A stretch of 64,000 nt of DNA from NCBI RefSeq assembly GCF_002270415.1, contig NZ_NNRI01000007.1, forward strand, positions 1,364,001-1,428,000. The letters run 5' to 3'. This DNA is from Mesorhizobium sophorae. GTDB lineage: Bacteria > Pseudomonadota > Alphaproteobacteria > Rhizobiales > Rhizobiaceae. Below are positions 17,627 to 27,404 of this stretch, in pieces (the first letter of the stretch is position 1; each line of letters begins with the position of its first letter). The notes below the pieces were generated by a model. That model had not been told where the DNA came from, did no database searches, and saw only the letters and a list, made by a program, of their open reading frames with translations. The position numbers and the translations under genes were made by a program.

Positions 17627-18283
17627 TCAAGCAAACCGCCAGACGGTGGTGCGCTTGACCAGTGAATCCTCCAATGCCCGGGTGACGGCCACTTCATAGA
17701 CCGCAAGCGGTTCCAGCCCTGCCTTCGGCATATACGACCGGCCGGGATCGCCGACGAGGATCTCGGCGCCGCGCGCCTTCAGCGTTGCGAACCACGGCAT
17801 CAGCCGGACGGCGAATGAATTGTCGTAGAAAACATCGCCGGCCAGGATCACGTCCCATCCCGCATCGGTGCCGATGCAATCGGTGCCGAGGAAGTCGATC
17901 CCGACATCGTTGGCCTGCGCATTGAGGCGGATCGCGGTTGCACAGAAAGGATCGATATCGGTTGCGATCACGCCGGCAGCACCGGCCTTGGCCGCAGCAA
18001 TGGCGACAAGGCCGGAGCCGGAAGCGAAGTCGAGCACACGCTTTCCCCGCACCATAGCCGGATTGTCGATGATGTAGCGGGCAAGGCCCTGGCCGCCGGC
18101 CCAGGCAAAGGCCCAGAAGGGCGGCGGCAGGCCGATCTCGACCAGCTCATCCTCCGTCCGCTGCCACAAATCATGCGCCTCATCGGCAAGATGAAGCAGG
18201 ATTTCCGGCACATGCGGCGGCGCCATCAGCGCCGTGTTGTCGAGGATGAATTGTTTCGCGCTGTCTGGTGTGAGCGCCGTCAC
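17627..18283 (-). CDS. METTL20-like protein lysine methyltransferase
   Basis: This 218-residue class I SAM-dependent methyltransferase closely resembles ETFB lysine methyltransferase (METTL20). Characterised relatives include the human enzyme and an Agrobacterium enzyme that methylates ETF-beta and ribosomal protein L7/L12. Shared features are PPFWAFAWAGGQGLARYI, the SAM loop VLDFASGSGLVAIAAAKAG, ATDIDPF, and GDVFYD. The GTG start at 18283 overlaps the stop of the EVE-domain gene as GTGA, so the two are probably translationally coupled. The substrate here is inferred from homology only. Confidence 0.82.
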   Translation of the reverse strand: MTALTPDSAKQFILDNTALMAPPHVPEILLHLADEAHDLWQRTEDELVEIGLPPPFWAFAWAGGQGLARYIIDNPAMVRGKRVLDFASGSGLVAIAAAKAGAAGVIATDIDPFCATAIRLNAQANDVGIDFLGTDCIGTDAGWDVILAGDVFYDNSFAVRLMPWFATLKARGAEILVGDPGRSYMPKAGLEPLAVYEVAVTRALEDSLVKRTTVWRFA

Positions 18284-18705
18284 GGAGCGGGTGTCAGGCC
18301 GCCCATGCGGCAGACTTCCTTCCACTCCGCCGGCGTCACCGGCTGCACGGAAAGCCGCCCGAGCCGCACCAGCGCCATTTCGGCAAGCTTTGGATTGGCC
18401 TTGACCTCTTCCAGCGTCGGCGGGTTCGGCACGTCCTTGAAGGCACGGATGTCGACGCATTCCCAGCGCGGGTCGTCGGTCGTGGTGTCGGGATGGGCAA
18501 GCGCGCAGACTTCGGCGATGCCGACCACGTTCAGCCCCTCGTTGGAATGGTAGAAGAAGCCGAGATCGCCGATCTGCATGGCCTTCATGTTGTTGCGCGC
18601 GGCATAGTTGCGCACGCCATCCCATTGCGTGCCGGCCTTGCCCTTCGCCTTCAGCGCCTCGAAGGAGAAGACCGAGGGTTCGGATTTGAACAGCCAGTAG
18701 TTCAT
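18280..18705 (-). CDS. EVE domain-containing protein
   Basis: EVE domains have a PUA-like fold that binds modified bases; the closest characterised relatives are thymocyte nuclear protein 1 homologues. The 141 residues cover the full domain: MNYWLFKSEPSVFSFEAL, WDGVRNYAARNNMKAM, the GFFYHSN strand, and VGIAEV. No extra domain is fused. It overlaps the methyltransferase gene by four bases and follows the YciI-type gene by 42 bases, as part of the tsaD-gpsA leftward group. A role in RNA or DNA modification sensing is possible but unproven. Confidence 0.92.
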   Translation of the reverse strand: MNYWLFKSEPSVFSFEALKAKGKAGTQWDGVRNYAARNNMKAMQIGDLGFFYHSNEGLNVVGIAEVCALAHPDTTTDDPRWECVDIRAFKDVPNPPTLEEVKANPKLAEMALVRLGRLSVQPVTPAEWKEVCRMGGLTPAP

Positions 18706-18747
18706 TTCTTTTGCTCCTCCTTGGCGTGCGTCCGCCAGCGACCGGAA

Positions 18748-19044
18748 TTAACTAGCCGCCGGCTTGTTGAACGTCCAGTTCCACTGGCGGATTTCGACGC
18801 TGTCGAACAGTCCGGCCTTGGCGTACGGGTCGGCGGCCGACAAGGCCTGTGCCCCTGCCAGGTCCGGTGCCTCGACGACGACGAGGCTGCCATTGGGCTT
18901 GCCTTCGGCGTCAAGGAAGGGACCGGCGAAAGCCAGTTTCTTGTCGCCGTTCAACCCTTCGAGAAAGGCGATATGCTCGGGACGCGTGTCGAGGCGTACC
19001 TGCAGGCTCCCGGGCTTGTCCTTGCAAATCAAAGCAAACAGCAT
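18748..19044 (-). CDS. YciI family protein
   Basis: The 98-residue protein is a single YCII domain: MLFALICKDKPG, a middle HIAFLEGLNGDKKL with a conserved histidine, GPFLDAEGKPNGSLVVVEA and DPYAKAGLFDSVEIRQWNW. Family members are dimeric and some act on or bind small phosphorylated or chlorinated compounds, but YciI itself is of unknown role. It lies 37 bases after gpsA and before the EVE gene, an order often seen in Rhizobiales. Confidence 0.92.
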   Translation of the reverse strand: MLFALICKDKPGSLQVRLDTRPEHIAFLEGLNGDKKLAFAGPFLDAEGKPNGSLVVVEAPDLAGAQALSAADPYAKAGLFDSVEIRQWNWTFNKPAAS

Positions 19045-19081
19045 GGTCTTTCTCCTGGTCGTGGGATCGATGTTGTGGGGA

Positions 19082-20113
19082 TCAATCGTCGGTTTCGGTC
19101 TTCAGCGGCCGGGTCATCAAGGCTGTCACAGCCTGCCGGATGGTGATGGTGCCGTCCAGTATGGCCGCCACGGCGGCAATGATCGGCGCGTCGATGTTTC
19201 GCTCGGTGGCGATGCGGGCGGCGATCGCCGCCGTCGGCACGCCTTCCGCCAGCGGCAATCCGGCAAGCGGCTTGCCTTGCCCCAGCGCCAGCCCATAGGC
19301 GAAGTTGCGCGACTGGGTCGACGAGCAGGTGAGCAGCAGGTCGCCAAGGCCGGACAGGCCCATCAACGTTTCGGGCCTGGCGCCGAACGCGGCACCGATG
19401 CGCCGCAGTTCGACGAAGCCGCGCGTCACCATGGCGGCCTGGGCACTGGCGCCGAGCCCCGCCCCGGTGACAGCACCTGCGGCGATGGCGAAGACGTTCT
19501 TCAAGGCGCCGCCGATCTCGACGCCGATGAGGTCGTCGCTCGAATAGCAGCGCAGATTCTCCGCCGAAAAGCGGGCGGCGAGGTCCGCGGCCAATGCCTC
19601 GTCGCGGGCGGCCACGACCACCGCAGTCGGCAGGCCGCGGGCGACATCGGTGGCGAAGCTTGGACCCGACAGAGCGGCGACCGGATTTTGCGGCAGGATC
19701 TCGCCGACAATCGCCGACAGCAAGGCGCCGGTGTCGCGCTCGATGCCCTTGGCGCAGAGGACGAGCGGAATATCGGCAGGCACGTGGCCTTTCGCGACCG
19801 CCAGCGTTGCCCGCAGCGATTGCGCCGGCGTCACCGCCAGCACGCAATCGGCGCCAGTGAGTGCCGCCTTGATGTCGCTCGTCGCGTCGATGCCGAGCGC
19901 GATGGCGATGCCGGGCAGATAGCGCGGGTTCTCGCCGCGATCGATCGCGGCGACGGTTTCGGGGTCGCGGGCGAACAACCGCACCGAATGGCCGGCACGC
20001 AGCATGGCCAGCGCCAGCGCCGTGCCCCAGGCGCCACCGCCAAGCACGCTGACGCGCCAGCCGCTTTTACCCAGTTTTCCCATGTCTTGGCTGTTCTCGT
20101 CCCGGCCACTCAT
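19082..20113 (-). CDS. gpsA: NAD(P)-dependent glycerol-3-phosphate dehydrogenase
   Basis: GpsA reduces dihydroxyacetone phosphate to sn-glycerol 3-phosphate for phospholipid synthesis in the cytoplasm. The product has the Rossmann motif [12 protein letters not shown], the catalytic lysine in LCAKGIE, a second conserved lysine in [14 protein letters not shown] and the [10 protein letters not shown] signature. The ATG at 20113 overlaps the tsaD stop as ATGA, giving 343 residues. An in-frame ATG ten codons later would give a more typical N-terminus, so the first few residues are uncertain. Confidence 0.95.
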   Translation of the reverse strand: MSGRDENSQDMGKLGKSGWRVSVLGGGAWGTALALAMLRAGHSVRLFARDPETVAAIDRGENPRYLPGIAIALGIDATSDIKAALTGADCVLAVTPAQSLRATLAVAKGHVPADIPLVLCAKGIERDTGALLSAIVGEILPQNPVAALSGPSFATDVARGLPTAVVVAARDEALAADLAARFSAENLRCYSSDDLIGVEIGGALKNVFAIAAGAVTGAGLGASAQAAMVTRGFVELRRIGAAFGARPETLMGLSGLGDLLLTCSSTQSRNFAYGLALGQGKPLAGLPLAEGVPTAAIAARIATERNIDAPIIAAVAAILDGTITIRQAVTALMTRPLKTETDD

Positions 20114-21198
20114 GCCTTGGCTCCGCGCCGGCCGGAGCCGACCATCGGCGTCGAAATGCTGTCCAGCGGCCAGCGCGAGCGCGGCACGAAGTCGAAGCCG
20201 TTTTCCTGCGCCATACCTTGGCGCAACCGCTCGATGCCCGCCCAGGCGATCATCGCCGCATTGTCGGTGCACAGTTTGAGCGGTGGCGCGACGAAGGTGA
20301 AACCGGCCTCGTCACACTGCCGCTCCAGCGTCGCCTTGATGGTGAGGTTGGCGGCAACACCGCCGGCAACCACAAGGGCCGGATTTTTGGTGCCGGGAAA
20401 CGTCTCGCGAAAGCGCGCCAGCGCACGCGCGACACGGTCGGCCAGCGCATCGGCCACCGCTGCCTGGAACGAAGCGCAGATGTCGGCGACATCCTGGTCG
20501 CTCAAGGGCGCAATGGCTGTCGCCGCCTGGCGCACGGCGGTCTTCAGGCCGGAAAAGGAGAAGTCGGGCTGGGCCGAGCCTTTCATCGGACGCGGAAAGG
20601 CAAAGCGCGACGCATCGCCGGTTTGGGCGGCCTTCTCGACATTGGGTCCGCCGGGATAGGGCAGGCCGAGCATCTTGGCGGTCTTGTCGAAGGCTTCGCC
20701 GAGCGCATCGTCGATGGTGGTTGCCCAGCGCTGATAGTCGCCGACGCCGCGCACGGCGAGGATCTGCGTGTGGCCACCGGAGACCAGGAGCAGCAGATAG
20801 GGAAAATCGAGCCCGTCGGTCAGCCTTGCGGTCAAGGCATGGCCTTCGAGGTGGTTGATGGCGATCAGCGGCTTGTTCGCCGCTGCGGCGATCGCCTTGG
20901 CGGTCATCAGCCCGACAATCAGCCCGCCGACCAGACCGGGGCCGGCAGTGGCTGCGATCGCATCGATATCGGCAAGTGCTGTGCCCGAATCGGCAAGGGC
21001 TGCCTCGACGATACCGTCCAGCGCCTCGACATGGGCGCGCGCCGCGATCTCCGGCACGACGCCCCCAAAGGCGGCATGCTCCTCGATCTGGCTGAGCACG
21101 ATGTTGGACAGGATTTTTGGCGCAGCGTCACCGTCCAGCGCCACGACGCTGGCAGCGGTCTCGTCACAACTCGTCTCAATGCCCAGAACGCGGATCAA
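20110..21198 (-). CDS. tsaD: tRNA threonylcarbamoyladenosine transferase TsaD
   Basis: TsaD (formerly Gcp) transfers threonylcarbamoyl to A37 of ANN-decoding tRNAs, working with TsaB and TsaE; it is normally essential. The 362 residues start [19 protein letters not shown] and contain the metal-binding histidines in [13 protein letters not shown], the SGGHTQI nucleotide motif, and the late [10 protein letters not shown] aspartate. It is the first gene of the leftward operon and diverges from hemC across 100 bases. Confidence 0.97.
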   Translation of the reverse strand: MIRVLGIETSCDETAASVVALDGDAAPKILSNIVLSQIEEHAAFGGVVPEIAARAHVEALDGIVEAALADSGTALADIDAIAATAGPGLVGGLIVGLMTAKAIAAAANKPLIAINHLEGHALTARLTDGLDFPYLLLLVSGGHTQILAVRGVGDYQRWATTIDDALGEAFDKTAKMLGLPYPGGPNVEKAAQTGDASRFAFPRPMKGSAQPDFSFSGLKTAVRQAATAIAPLSDQDVADICASFQAAVADALADRVARALARFRETFPGTKNPALVVAGGVAANLTIKATLERQCDEAGFTFVAPPLKLCTDNAAMIAWAGIERLRQGMAQENGFDFVPRSRWPLDSISTPMVGSGRRGAKA

Positions 21199-21298
21199 TT
21201 CGTCGCTGTCCCTAGAGATTGTCTGCCGGCGCTTTCCCCATTAGGAGAAAGCCCGGAAAGGCCTCGGTCTGCCCGGGGGTTATCACGGACCGCACGCC

Positions 21299-22225
21299 AT
21301 GCAAACAATCTTGAGAATCGGAACACGCGGCAGCCCGCTGGCGCTGGCACAGGCGCATGAAACGCAGGCGCGGCTGATGGCGGCGCATGGCATGCCGGCG
21401 GAAGCGTTCGAGATCGTCGTCATCTCGACCAGCGGCGACCGCATCCAGGACCGGCCGCTGTCGGAGGCCGGCGGCAAGGGCCTGTTCACCAAAGAGATCG
21501 AGGAGGCACTGCTGGCGGGCCGGATCGACATCGCCGTGCATTCGTCGAAGGACATGCCGACGCAACTGCCGAAAGGCCTGGAACTCAGCGCCTTCCTGCC
21601 GCGCGAGGACGCGCGCGACGCCTTTATCGGCAAGGCGGCGAATGCCATTGCCGACCTGCCGCATCGAGCGAAAGTCGGCTCGTCATCGCTGCGGCGACAG
21701 GCGCTGATCCGCCGGATGCGGCCGGATCTCGACGTGGTGATGTTCCGCGGCAATGTGCAGACGCGCCTGCGCAAGCTTGATGAAGGCGTGGCCGCCGGCA
21801 CCATCCTGGCCTATGCCGGGCTGAAGCGGCTCGGGCTCGACCACGTCGTCACCGACCTGATGCCGCTCGACATCTTTCCGCCGGCGCCGGGACAAGGCGC
21901 GATCTGCATCGAGACCCGCATCGGCGATGGCGACGTCGAAAAGATGCTGGCGGCCATCCATGATGCGCCGACCGGCCAAGCGCTCGGCTGTGAGCGTGCC
22001 TTCCTGGCGGCGCTCGATGGTTCCTGTCGCACGCCGATCGCCGGCTATGCGGCGATCGAGGCCGGAAAGCTGTCCTTCGCCGGGTTGATCATCTCGCCCG
22101 ACGGTACGCAGTGGCACACGGTCGAGCTCAAGGGACCGGCGCAGGATGCTGCTCGCATCGGCCAGGAAGCCGCCCGGACCGTGCGGGCCAAGGCTGGCGA
22201 AAAGTTCTTCGACGGCTGGCTCTGA
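21299..22225 (+). CDS. hemC: Hydroxymethylbilane synthase (porphobilinogen deaminase)
   Basis: HemC condenses four porphobilinogen units into hydroxymethylbilane in heme and cobalamin synthesis. The 308 residues match the family. Visible are [18 protein letters not shown] at the N-terminus, the catalytic aspartate in [10 protein letters not shown], the arginine-rich [14 protein letters not shown], and the dipyrromethane cofactor cysteine C243 in [12 protein letters not shown]. It is followed by hemD after one base, so the two are coupled. Confidence 0.97.
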   Translation: MQTILRIGTRGSPLALAQAHETQARLMAAHGMPAEAFEIVVISTSGDRIQDRPLSEAGGKGLFTKEIEEALLAGRIDIAVHSSKDMPTQLPKGLELSAFLPREDARDAFIGKAANAIADLPHRAKVGSSSLRRQALIRRMRPDLDVVMFRGNVQTRLRKLDEGVAAGTILAYAGLKRLGLDHVVTDLMPLDIFPPAPGQGAICIETRIGDGDVEKMLAAIHDAPTGQALGCERAFLAALDGSCRTPIAGYAAIEAGKLSFAGLIISPDGTQWHTVELKGPAQDAARIGQEAARTVRAKAGEKFFDGWL

Positions 22226-22226
22226 A

Positions 22227-22943
22227 ATGCTTCGCGTCCTGGTGACGAGACCGGAACCGGGCGCTTCGCGCACGGCACAGCGGCTTCAGGAGACAGGGTT
22301 CCAGCCGATACTTCTGCCCTTGACCGAAACGGCGGCGTTGCCGGTCGATGCCGGACTGCTTCCAGGCAATGCCGTCGCGGCGGTCATCACCAGCGCCAAC
22401 GCCGTGCGGCTTGCTTCCAGGGAGCTCATCGCGGCGCTTGCCGGTCTGCCCTGCCATGCCGTCGGAACAAGGACGGCGGAAGCGGCTCGCAAAGCGGGGT
22501 TCTCCTCGGTCAGCGAAGGCCCGGGCGATGCCGAGGCGCTTGCCGCCAGTCTTGCCGGTCATCTCTCGGGGATGACCATCGTCTATCTCTGCGGACGCGT
22601 ACGCTTTCCGGTGTTCGAACAAAGGCTGAAGGCGGCAGGTGTCCAGGTCCATGCCGTCGAGACATATGACACGGTCGCGGTGGGTTATTCCGATGAAGCC
22701 GTCCTCGAGCGCCTGTCCGGCCAACCCGCCGATGCGGTGCTGCTATATTCAGCCAAGGCCGCCGCCGCGATGCGGATCTTGGCCAGGCGGTCCGCTCTGC
22801 AAGGGCTTCTTGAAAAGACAAGGTTTTTCGCCCTTTCCGCGCGCATTGCGGCAGCGCTTGACGATACCCCCGATGAAAGAATCCGTACTGCCGCGCAGCC
22901 CGACGAGGAAACGCTGCTGGCACTTTTGCGGGCGCGGCCCTGA
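22227..22943 (+). CDS. hemD: Uroporphyrinogen-III synthase
   Basis: HemD closes and rearranges hydroxymethylbilane to uroporphyrinogen III. The family is poorly conserved; the call rests on position after hemC, length (238 residues) and typical spots: VTRPEPGASRTAQRL at the start, ITSANAVRLAS, HAVGTRTAEAARKAG and YSAKAAAAM. The ATG at 22227 is one base after the hemC stop. The following gene is a Mic60-type protein, a linkage recurrent in alphaproteobacteria. Confidence 0.92.
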   Translation: MLRVLVTRPEPGASRTAQRLQETGFQPILLPLTETAALPVDAGLLPGNAVAAVITSANAVRLASRELIAALAGLPCHAVGTRTAEAARKAGFSSVSEGPGDAEALAASLAGHLSGMTIVYLCGRVRFPVFEQRLKAAGVQVHAVETYDTVAVGYSDEAVLERLSGQPADAVLLYSAKAAAAMRILARRSALQGLLEKTRFFALSARIAAALDDTPDERIRTAAQPDEETLLALLRARP

Positions 22944-23054
22944 GCCGCGTCATCACACCGCCCCTTTTCACCGCTTGGTGATGTGCTAGACCATTTTCTG
23001 AACCATCATGCGCCGCCAGGCGTTGAGACGAAGCGAATTGTGCGGAGCCCAAGC

Positions 23055-24539
23055 ATGGTCAAGACGCCGAAGATGCGACACTCGAAAGGCCGCCGCGAGC
23101 CGGTGACCATCGATCTCGAGCCCGGCGCGGTCTCGCGCATCGCCGACGAGCACGCCGCCAAGCCCCAGGCCGGCGCCGAAGAGGCGCCGGAGGAGGCCGT
23201 CTCGCAGGCCGAGATTCCCGAAGAACCGGTGCATGCCGACCAGACCGATCTCGAGCCCTGGGAGCATACGAACGCTCAGGCCGAATCGGAGCAGCCAGCG
23301 GCGACGGCCGCAGAAGCGGCAGCCAAGGGCGCCAGCGAAGCTGAACCTGCCTATCCCGGAGCGTCCGAGGCGCCGGCCAACAAGACCAAAGCCTTCGACT
23401 ACAATTTCGAGGATGCGTCGGCGAAGCGCTCCCAGGCCGACGACAACAAGGCGAGAACCGAGACACGGGACGACAGAATGGTGCCAACACCACCGGCAAA
23501 GCGTAGCGGCCTCAATGGCATTGCCGCCGGCATCATAGGCGGCGTCATCGCGCTGGTCGGCGCGGGTGGCCTGCAATATGCCGGGCTGCTCGGCGCGCCG
23601 GGGTCCAGTTCCGGCGTATCGCTCGACGGCGTCAACAGCGAGATCGCCGCGCTGAATCGCGAAATCGCCGGCCTGAAGGAAACGGGCGGCAACACCGACG
23701 CGTCGGCCAAGGTCGATGGCCTGTCGTCGGCGCTGGATCAGGTCAAGACCGATGTCGCGGCGCTGAAGTCGGCGGTCGAATCCGGTGGAGCGGGCGACAC
23801 TGCCGGGCTCGCAGCGCTTGGCGACAAGATCAAGCAGATCGAAACCGCGGTCGCCGCCCTAGGTAAGGCCGGCGGCACGGCACCGGTCGATCTCGGCCCG
23901 CTCAACGAAAAACTGGCTGGTCTCGACGCGCAGGCGAAGTCAGCCGGCGAAGCGACGACGGCGCTGGATGGCCGGCTCACCGCGTTGGAGCAGTCGGTGT
24001 CGCAGCTTTCCGGCAAGGTCGAGGCGGCGGCGGGACAGCCGAAGATCGCCCTCGCCATCGCCGCCTCGGCGCTCAAGTCCGCGCTCGACCGTGGCGCGCC
24101 ATTCTCGGCGGAACTCGAAACCTTTGCCGCGATCTCGCCGGATGCGCCGCAACTGGCGACACTGCGCACCTACGCTGAAAAAGGCGTTCCCACCCGGGCC
24201 GAGATCGCATCGCAAGCGGATGCCGCGGCCAATGCCATGGTTGCCGCCGCGACGCCTGTCGACGAGAATGCCGGCTTCCTGCAGAACCTTTTGTCGAGCG
24301 CCGAATCGCTGGTCAAGGTCCGGCCGATCGGCGCCGTCGAAGGTGCCGGTGCACCGGAAACCGTCGCGCGCATGGAGGTGGCCGTCAACCAGGGCGACTA
24401 TGCCAAGGCGCTCAGCGAGTATGGCACGCTGCCCGAAGCCGTGAAGGCGGCCGGTGCCGACTTTGCCGGCAAACTGAAAGCACGCATCGAGGTCGAAACG
24501 CAGGTCGACGCGCTGATCTCCGGCGCGATGAAGGCATGA
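23055..24539 (+). CDS. Alphaproteobacterial Mic60/mitofilin-like inner membrane protein
   Basis: The 494-residue protein has an N-terminal acidic, proline/alanine-rich cytoplasmic region (1-150), one transmembrane helix near 153-177 (GIAAGIIGGVIALVGAGG), a long heptad-rich coiled coil (about 185-320, repeated ALxxxIxxLE-type steps) and a C-terminal mitofilin-like domain. This layout and the location between hemD and hemY match alphaproteobacterial Mic60, the ancestor of mitochondrial mitofilin, which shapes intracytoplasmic membranes. An ATG at 22983 would extend it by 24 residues; 23055 gives a more plausible start. Confidence 0.85.
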   Translation: MVKTPKMRHSKGRREPVTIDLEPGAVSRIADEHAAKPQAGAEEAPEEAVSQAEIPEEPVHADQTDLEPWEHTNAQAESEQPAATAAEAAAKGASEAEPAYPGASEAPANKTKAFDYNFEDASAKRSQADDNKARTETRDDRMVPTPPAKRSGLNGIAAGIIGGVIALVGAGGLQYAGLLGAPGSSSGVSLDGVNSEIAALNREIAGLKETGGNTDASAKVDGLSSALDQVKTDVAALKSAVESGGAGDTAGLAALGDKIKQIETAVAALGKAGGTAPVDLGPLNEKLAGLDAQAKSAGEATTALDGRLTALEQSVSQLSGKVEAAAGQPKIALAIAASALKSALDRGAPFSAELETFAAISPDAPQLATLRTYAEKGVPTRAEIASQADAAANAMVAAATPVDENAGFLQNLLSSAESLVKVRPIGAVEGAGAPETVARMEVAVNQGDYAKALSEYGTLPEAVKAAGADFAGKLKARIEVETQVDALISGAMKA

Positions 24540-24549
24540 GGGCAACACC

Positions 24550-26151
24550 ATGATCCGCCTCTTGGCCTTCCTCATCGTCGTTTTCGCGCTCGGGCTGGGC
24601 TTTGCCTGGCTGGCCGACCGGCCGGGCGACATGGTCGTCACTTTCAGCGGCTACCAGTACCAGGTCAGCCTGATGGTGGCGGCAGTGGCCGTCGTTGCCG
24701 TCGTCGCCGCGGTGATGATCTTCTGGTGGCTGATCAAGTCGCTGTGGAACAGCCCCTACACCATTTCGCGCTATTTCCGCGTGCGCCGCCGCGACCGTGG
24801 CTATCAGGCGCTGTCGACCGGCATGATCGCCGCCGGCGCCGGTGACGGCGCACTGGCTCGCAAGAAAACCAAGGAAGCGGCCAAGCTGATCCGCTCCGAC
24901 CAGGAGCCACTGATCCATCTGCTCGAGGCGCAGGCGTCGTTGCTCGAAGGCGATCACGAAGGCGCGCGGCAGAAATTCGAGAGCATGCTCGACGATCCCG
25001 AAATGCGGCTACTCGGCCTGCGCGGGCTCTATCTCGAGGCCGAACGGCTTGGCGACCGCAACGCCGCCAGGCACTATGCCGGCCGCGCCGCCGTCATGGC
25101 ACCGCAACTGGCCTGGGCGGCCGAATCGACGCTGGAAGAATTGACCGCGCGCGGCGACTGGGACGGTGCCTTGAAACTGGTCGACGCTCAGAAGTCGACA
25201 CGGCAGATCGAACGCGATGCCGCCAACCGCCGTCGCGCCGTGCTGTTGACGGCCAAGGCGCAGGCGCTTGCCGGTAGCGATCCGACTGCCGCCAGAACCG
25301 CGGCAATCGAGGCCAACCGGCTGCGGCCGGACTTCGCCCCCGCCGCCGTTGCCGCCGCCGCCGCGCTGTTCAAGCAGAACGATGTGCGCAAGGGCTCGAA
25401 AATCCTCGAGACGGCATGGAGGGCCGAGCCGCATCCTGAGATCGCCGAGCTCTATACCCATGCACGGCCGGGCGACGCCGTGCTCGACCGCCTCAACCGG
25501 GCGAAGAAGCTGCAGGAGATGAAGAAGAACCACGCCGAGTCGTCGATGACGGTGGCGCGCGCAGCACTTGACGCGCTGGATTTTTCGACTGCCCGCCGCG
25601 AGGCCGAGGCAGCGATCAGGATGGACCGCCGCGAGGGCGCCTATCTGCTATTGGCCGACATCGAGGAGGCCGATACCGGCGACCAGGGCAAGGTGCGGCA
25701 GCTTCTGTCCAGGGCGGTGCGGGCGCCGCGCGATCCGGCCTGGGTCGCCGATGGCGTCGTTTCGGAGCGGTGGGTGCCGGTATCGCCGGTCACCGGCCGG
25801 CTCGACGCCTTCGAGTGGCGCGCGCCGATGCAGCGTCTCGGCCAGCTGATCGACAGCCATGATGATGCAGCGGCCGCCCCCGTGGCGGTCATCGAAGCGC
25901 TGGCAAAGCCGGTGAGCGAGAGGCCGGTCGAGGTGATCGATGACGCTGGCGGCGAGATTTCGGCGGGCAAGGAGGCTGAGGCCCGCGAGGAAGATCATGT
26001 CCGGCCGATCACGGCCGCCGCCTTCGCCGAGGTGCCGACCAACGCGGAAGCGGTCGAGCCGGCCGAGGAGCATGCGCGGCTGCCGGACGATCCCGGCGTC
26101 GATCCGGACGAGGAAGCGGAAAAATCGCCGCGTCGGTTTCGGTTGTTTTGA
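24550..26151 (+). CDS. hemY: Heme biosynthesis-associated TPR protein HemY
   Basis: HemY is an inner-membrane protein with a TPR periplasmic or cytoplasmic domain, encoded next to hem genes; its exact role in heme synthesis is not settled. The N-terminus has two membrane helices (residues 1-18 and about 38-62, VSLMVAAVAVVAVVAAVMIF), then the HemY_N signature SRYFRVRRRDRGYQALSTGM and helical repeats. At 533 residues it is longer than the E. coli protein, with an acidic low-complexity tail (430-533) seen in rhizobial versions. It follows the Mic60 gene by 10 bases. This is not the protoporphyrinogen oxidase also called HemY. Confidence 0.92.
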   Translation: MIRLLAFLIVVFALGLGFAWLADRPGDMVVTFSGYQYQVSLMVAAVAVVAVVAAVMIFWWLIKSLWNSPYTISRYFRVRRRDRGYQALSTGMIAAGAGDGALARKKTKEAAKLIRSDQEPLIHLLEAQASLLEGDHEGARQKFESMLDDPEMRLLGLRGLYLEAERLGDRNAARHYAGRAAVMAPQLAWAAESTLEELTARGDWDGALKLVDAQKSTRQIERDAANRRRAVLLTAKAQALAGSDPTAARTAAIEANRLRPDFAPAAVAAAAALFKQNDVRKGSKILETAWRAEPHPEIAELYTHARPGDAVLDRLNRAKKLQEMKKNHAESSMTVARAALDALDFSTARREAEAAIRMDRREGAYLLLADIEEADTGDQGKVRQLLSRAVRAPRDPAWVADGVVSERWVPVSPVTGRLDAFEWRAPMQRLGQLIDSHDDAAAAPVAVIEALAKPVSERPVEVIDDAGGEISAGKEAEAREEDHVRPITAAAFAEVPTNAEAVEPAEEHARLPDDPGVDPDEEAEKSPRRFRLF

Positions 26152-26187
26152 GTTGGGCCGGCCGTGAGGGCCGTTGAGGAATAGGAT

Positions 26188-26667
26188 ATGTTTGAACGCG
26201 TTCTGTCATTTCTGAGGGATTTGCCGGCCGGCGCCGGCACGCATGCCAGCAGCGACGATCCGCGCGTTGCGGCTTCGGCGCTCCTCTATCACGTCATGAA
26301 TGCCGATGGCGTGCGCCAGGATGTCGAGTGGGAGCGGTTCAAGGCGGTGCTGGCCCAGAGCTACTCGATTAGCGGCGCCGAACTCGAAGCACTCGCCGCC
26401 GCCGGCGAGCGGGCCGACAATGAGGCGATCGATCTCTATGCCTTCACCAGTGTCTTGAAGCGCCATCTCGACGCCGAGGCGCGCAAGGCCTTCATCGGCC
26501 TGATGTGGGAGATCGTCTACGCCGATGGCGAGCTGCACGAGTTGGAGGACAATACGGTCTGGCGCGTCGCCGAGCTGATCGGCGTCGAACGCCGCGACCG
26601 CATAGAGGCACGTCGCAAGGCGGCGGAGCAGGCACCCGGCGCCACCGGAACGTCGAGCGACGAATAA
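26188..26667 (+). CDS. TerB-family protein
   Basis: The 159-residue helical protein matches the TerB/tellurite-resistance-like family: HASSDDPRVAASALLYHVMN, DADGVRQDVEWERF-type acidic metal-binding loops, and the second acidic repeat MWEIVYADGELHELEDNTVW. The family binds divalent metal and is of uncertain function outside tellurite resistance. No other ter genes are nearby. It follows hemY by 36 bases and precedes the amidotransferase by 17, so it may belong to the tail of the heme operon. Confidence 0.87.
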   Translation: MFERVLSFLRDLPAGAGTHASSDDPRVAASALLYHVMNADGVRQDVEWERFKAVLAQSYSISGAELEALAAAGERADNEAIDLYAFTSVLKRHLDAEARKAFIGLMWEIVYADGELHELEDNTVWRVAELIGVERRDRIEARRKAAEQAPGATGTSSDE

Positions 26668-26684
26668 ACGGATTTCGCCTGCCC

Positions 26685-27401
26685 ATGCTGCGCCAAACGA
26701 GTTCGAAGCCAAAAATCCTGATCGTGCTGCATCAGGAGAATTCGAGCCCCGGACGTGTCGGCCACATGCTCCTGGAAGAAGGCTTCGAGCTCGACATCCG
26801 TCGCCCGCCGCTCGGCGATACCCTGCCGGAAACGCTGGACGGCCACGCCGGCACGGTGGTGTTCGGTGGACCGATGAGCGCCAATGACGAGGACGAGTTC
26901 GTCCGCCGTGAGACCGCCTGGCTGGAAGTACCGCTCAAGGAGAACCGGCCGTTCCTAGGCATCTGCCTTGGTGCGCAGATGCTGGTCAACCATCTCGGCG
27001 GCAAGGTCGAAGGTCACGGCGAAGGATTGGTCGAGATCGGCTGGTATCCGCTGAAGGCGACCGAAGCCGGCAAGACCCTGATGCATTGGCCGGAGATGGT
27101 CTATCAGTTCCACCGCGAGGGTTTTTCGCTGCCCAGGGACGCGACCCTGCTGGCGACGGCCGAGACCTATCCCAACCAGGCCTTCCGCTATGGCGACAAT
27201 GCCTGGGGCATCCAGTTCCATGGCGAGTTGACCAGGGCGATGATGCAGCGTTGGGTGGTGCGCGGCGCGCATCGCTTCGAGTTGCCCGGGGCGCAGCCCG
27301 GCCGCGATCATCTCGGCGGCCGGCTGATCTGGGACATGCATCTCAAGCGCTGGCTGGATGAATTCCTGCGCACGATCTTCGGTAAGCCGGCGCTGCGATA
27401 G
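26685..27401 (+). CDS. Class I glutamine amidotransferase-like protein
   Basis: The 238-residue protein is a stand-alone GATase1 domain of the GMP-synthase-like group. The nucleophile is Cys94 in FLGICLGAQML, and His179 and Glu181 in IQFHGELT complete the triad (the usual sequence is FHPE, so the glycine is a small change). It starts VLHQENSSPGRVGHMLLEEG. Such proteins hydrolyse gamma-glutamyl substrates or supply ammonia to an unlinked partner. It ends three bases before the convergent MFS gene. Confidence 0.88.
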   Translation: MLRQTSSKPKILIVLHQENSSPGRVGHMLLEEGFELDIRRPPLGDTLPETLDGHAGTVVFGGPMSANDEDEFVRRETAWLEVPLKENRPFLGICLGAQMLVNHLGGKVEGHGEGLVEIGWYPLKATEAGKTLMHWPEMVYQFHREGFSLPRDATLLATAETYPNQAFRYGDNAWGIQFHGELTRAMMQRWVVRGAHRFELPGAQPGRDHLGGRLIWDMHLKRWLDEFLRTIFGKPALR

Positions 27402-27404
27402 ACG

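Noticed and set aside
17627-18625. A longer methyltransferase start through the EVE gene
   Set aside because: It would overlap most of the EVE gene; the GTG at 18283 with the four-base overlap fits the METTL20 family length.
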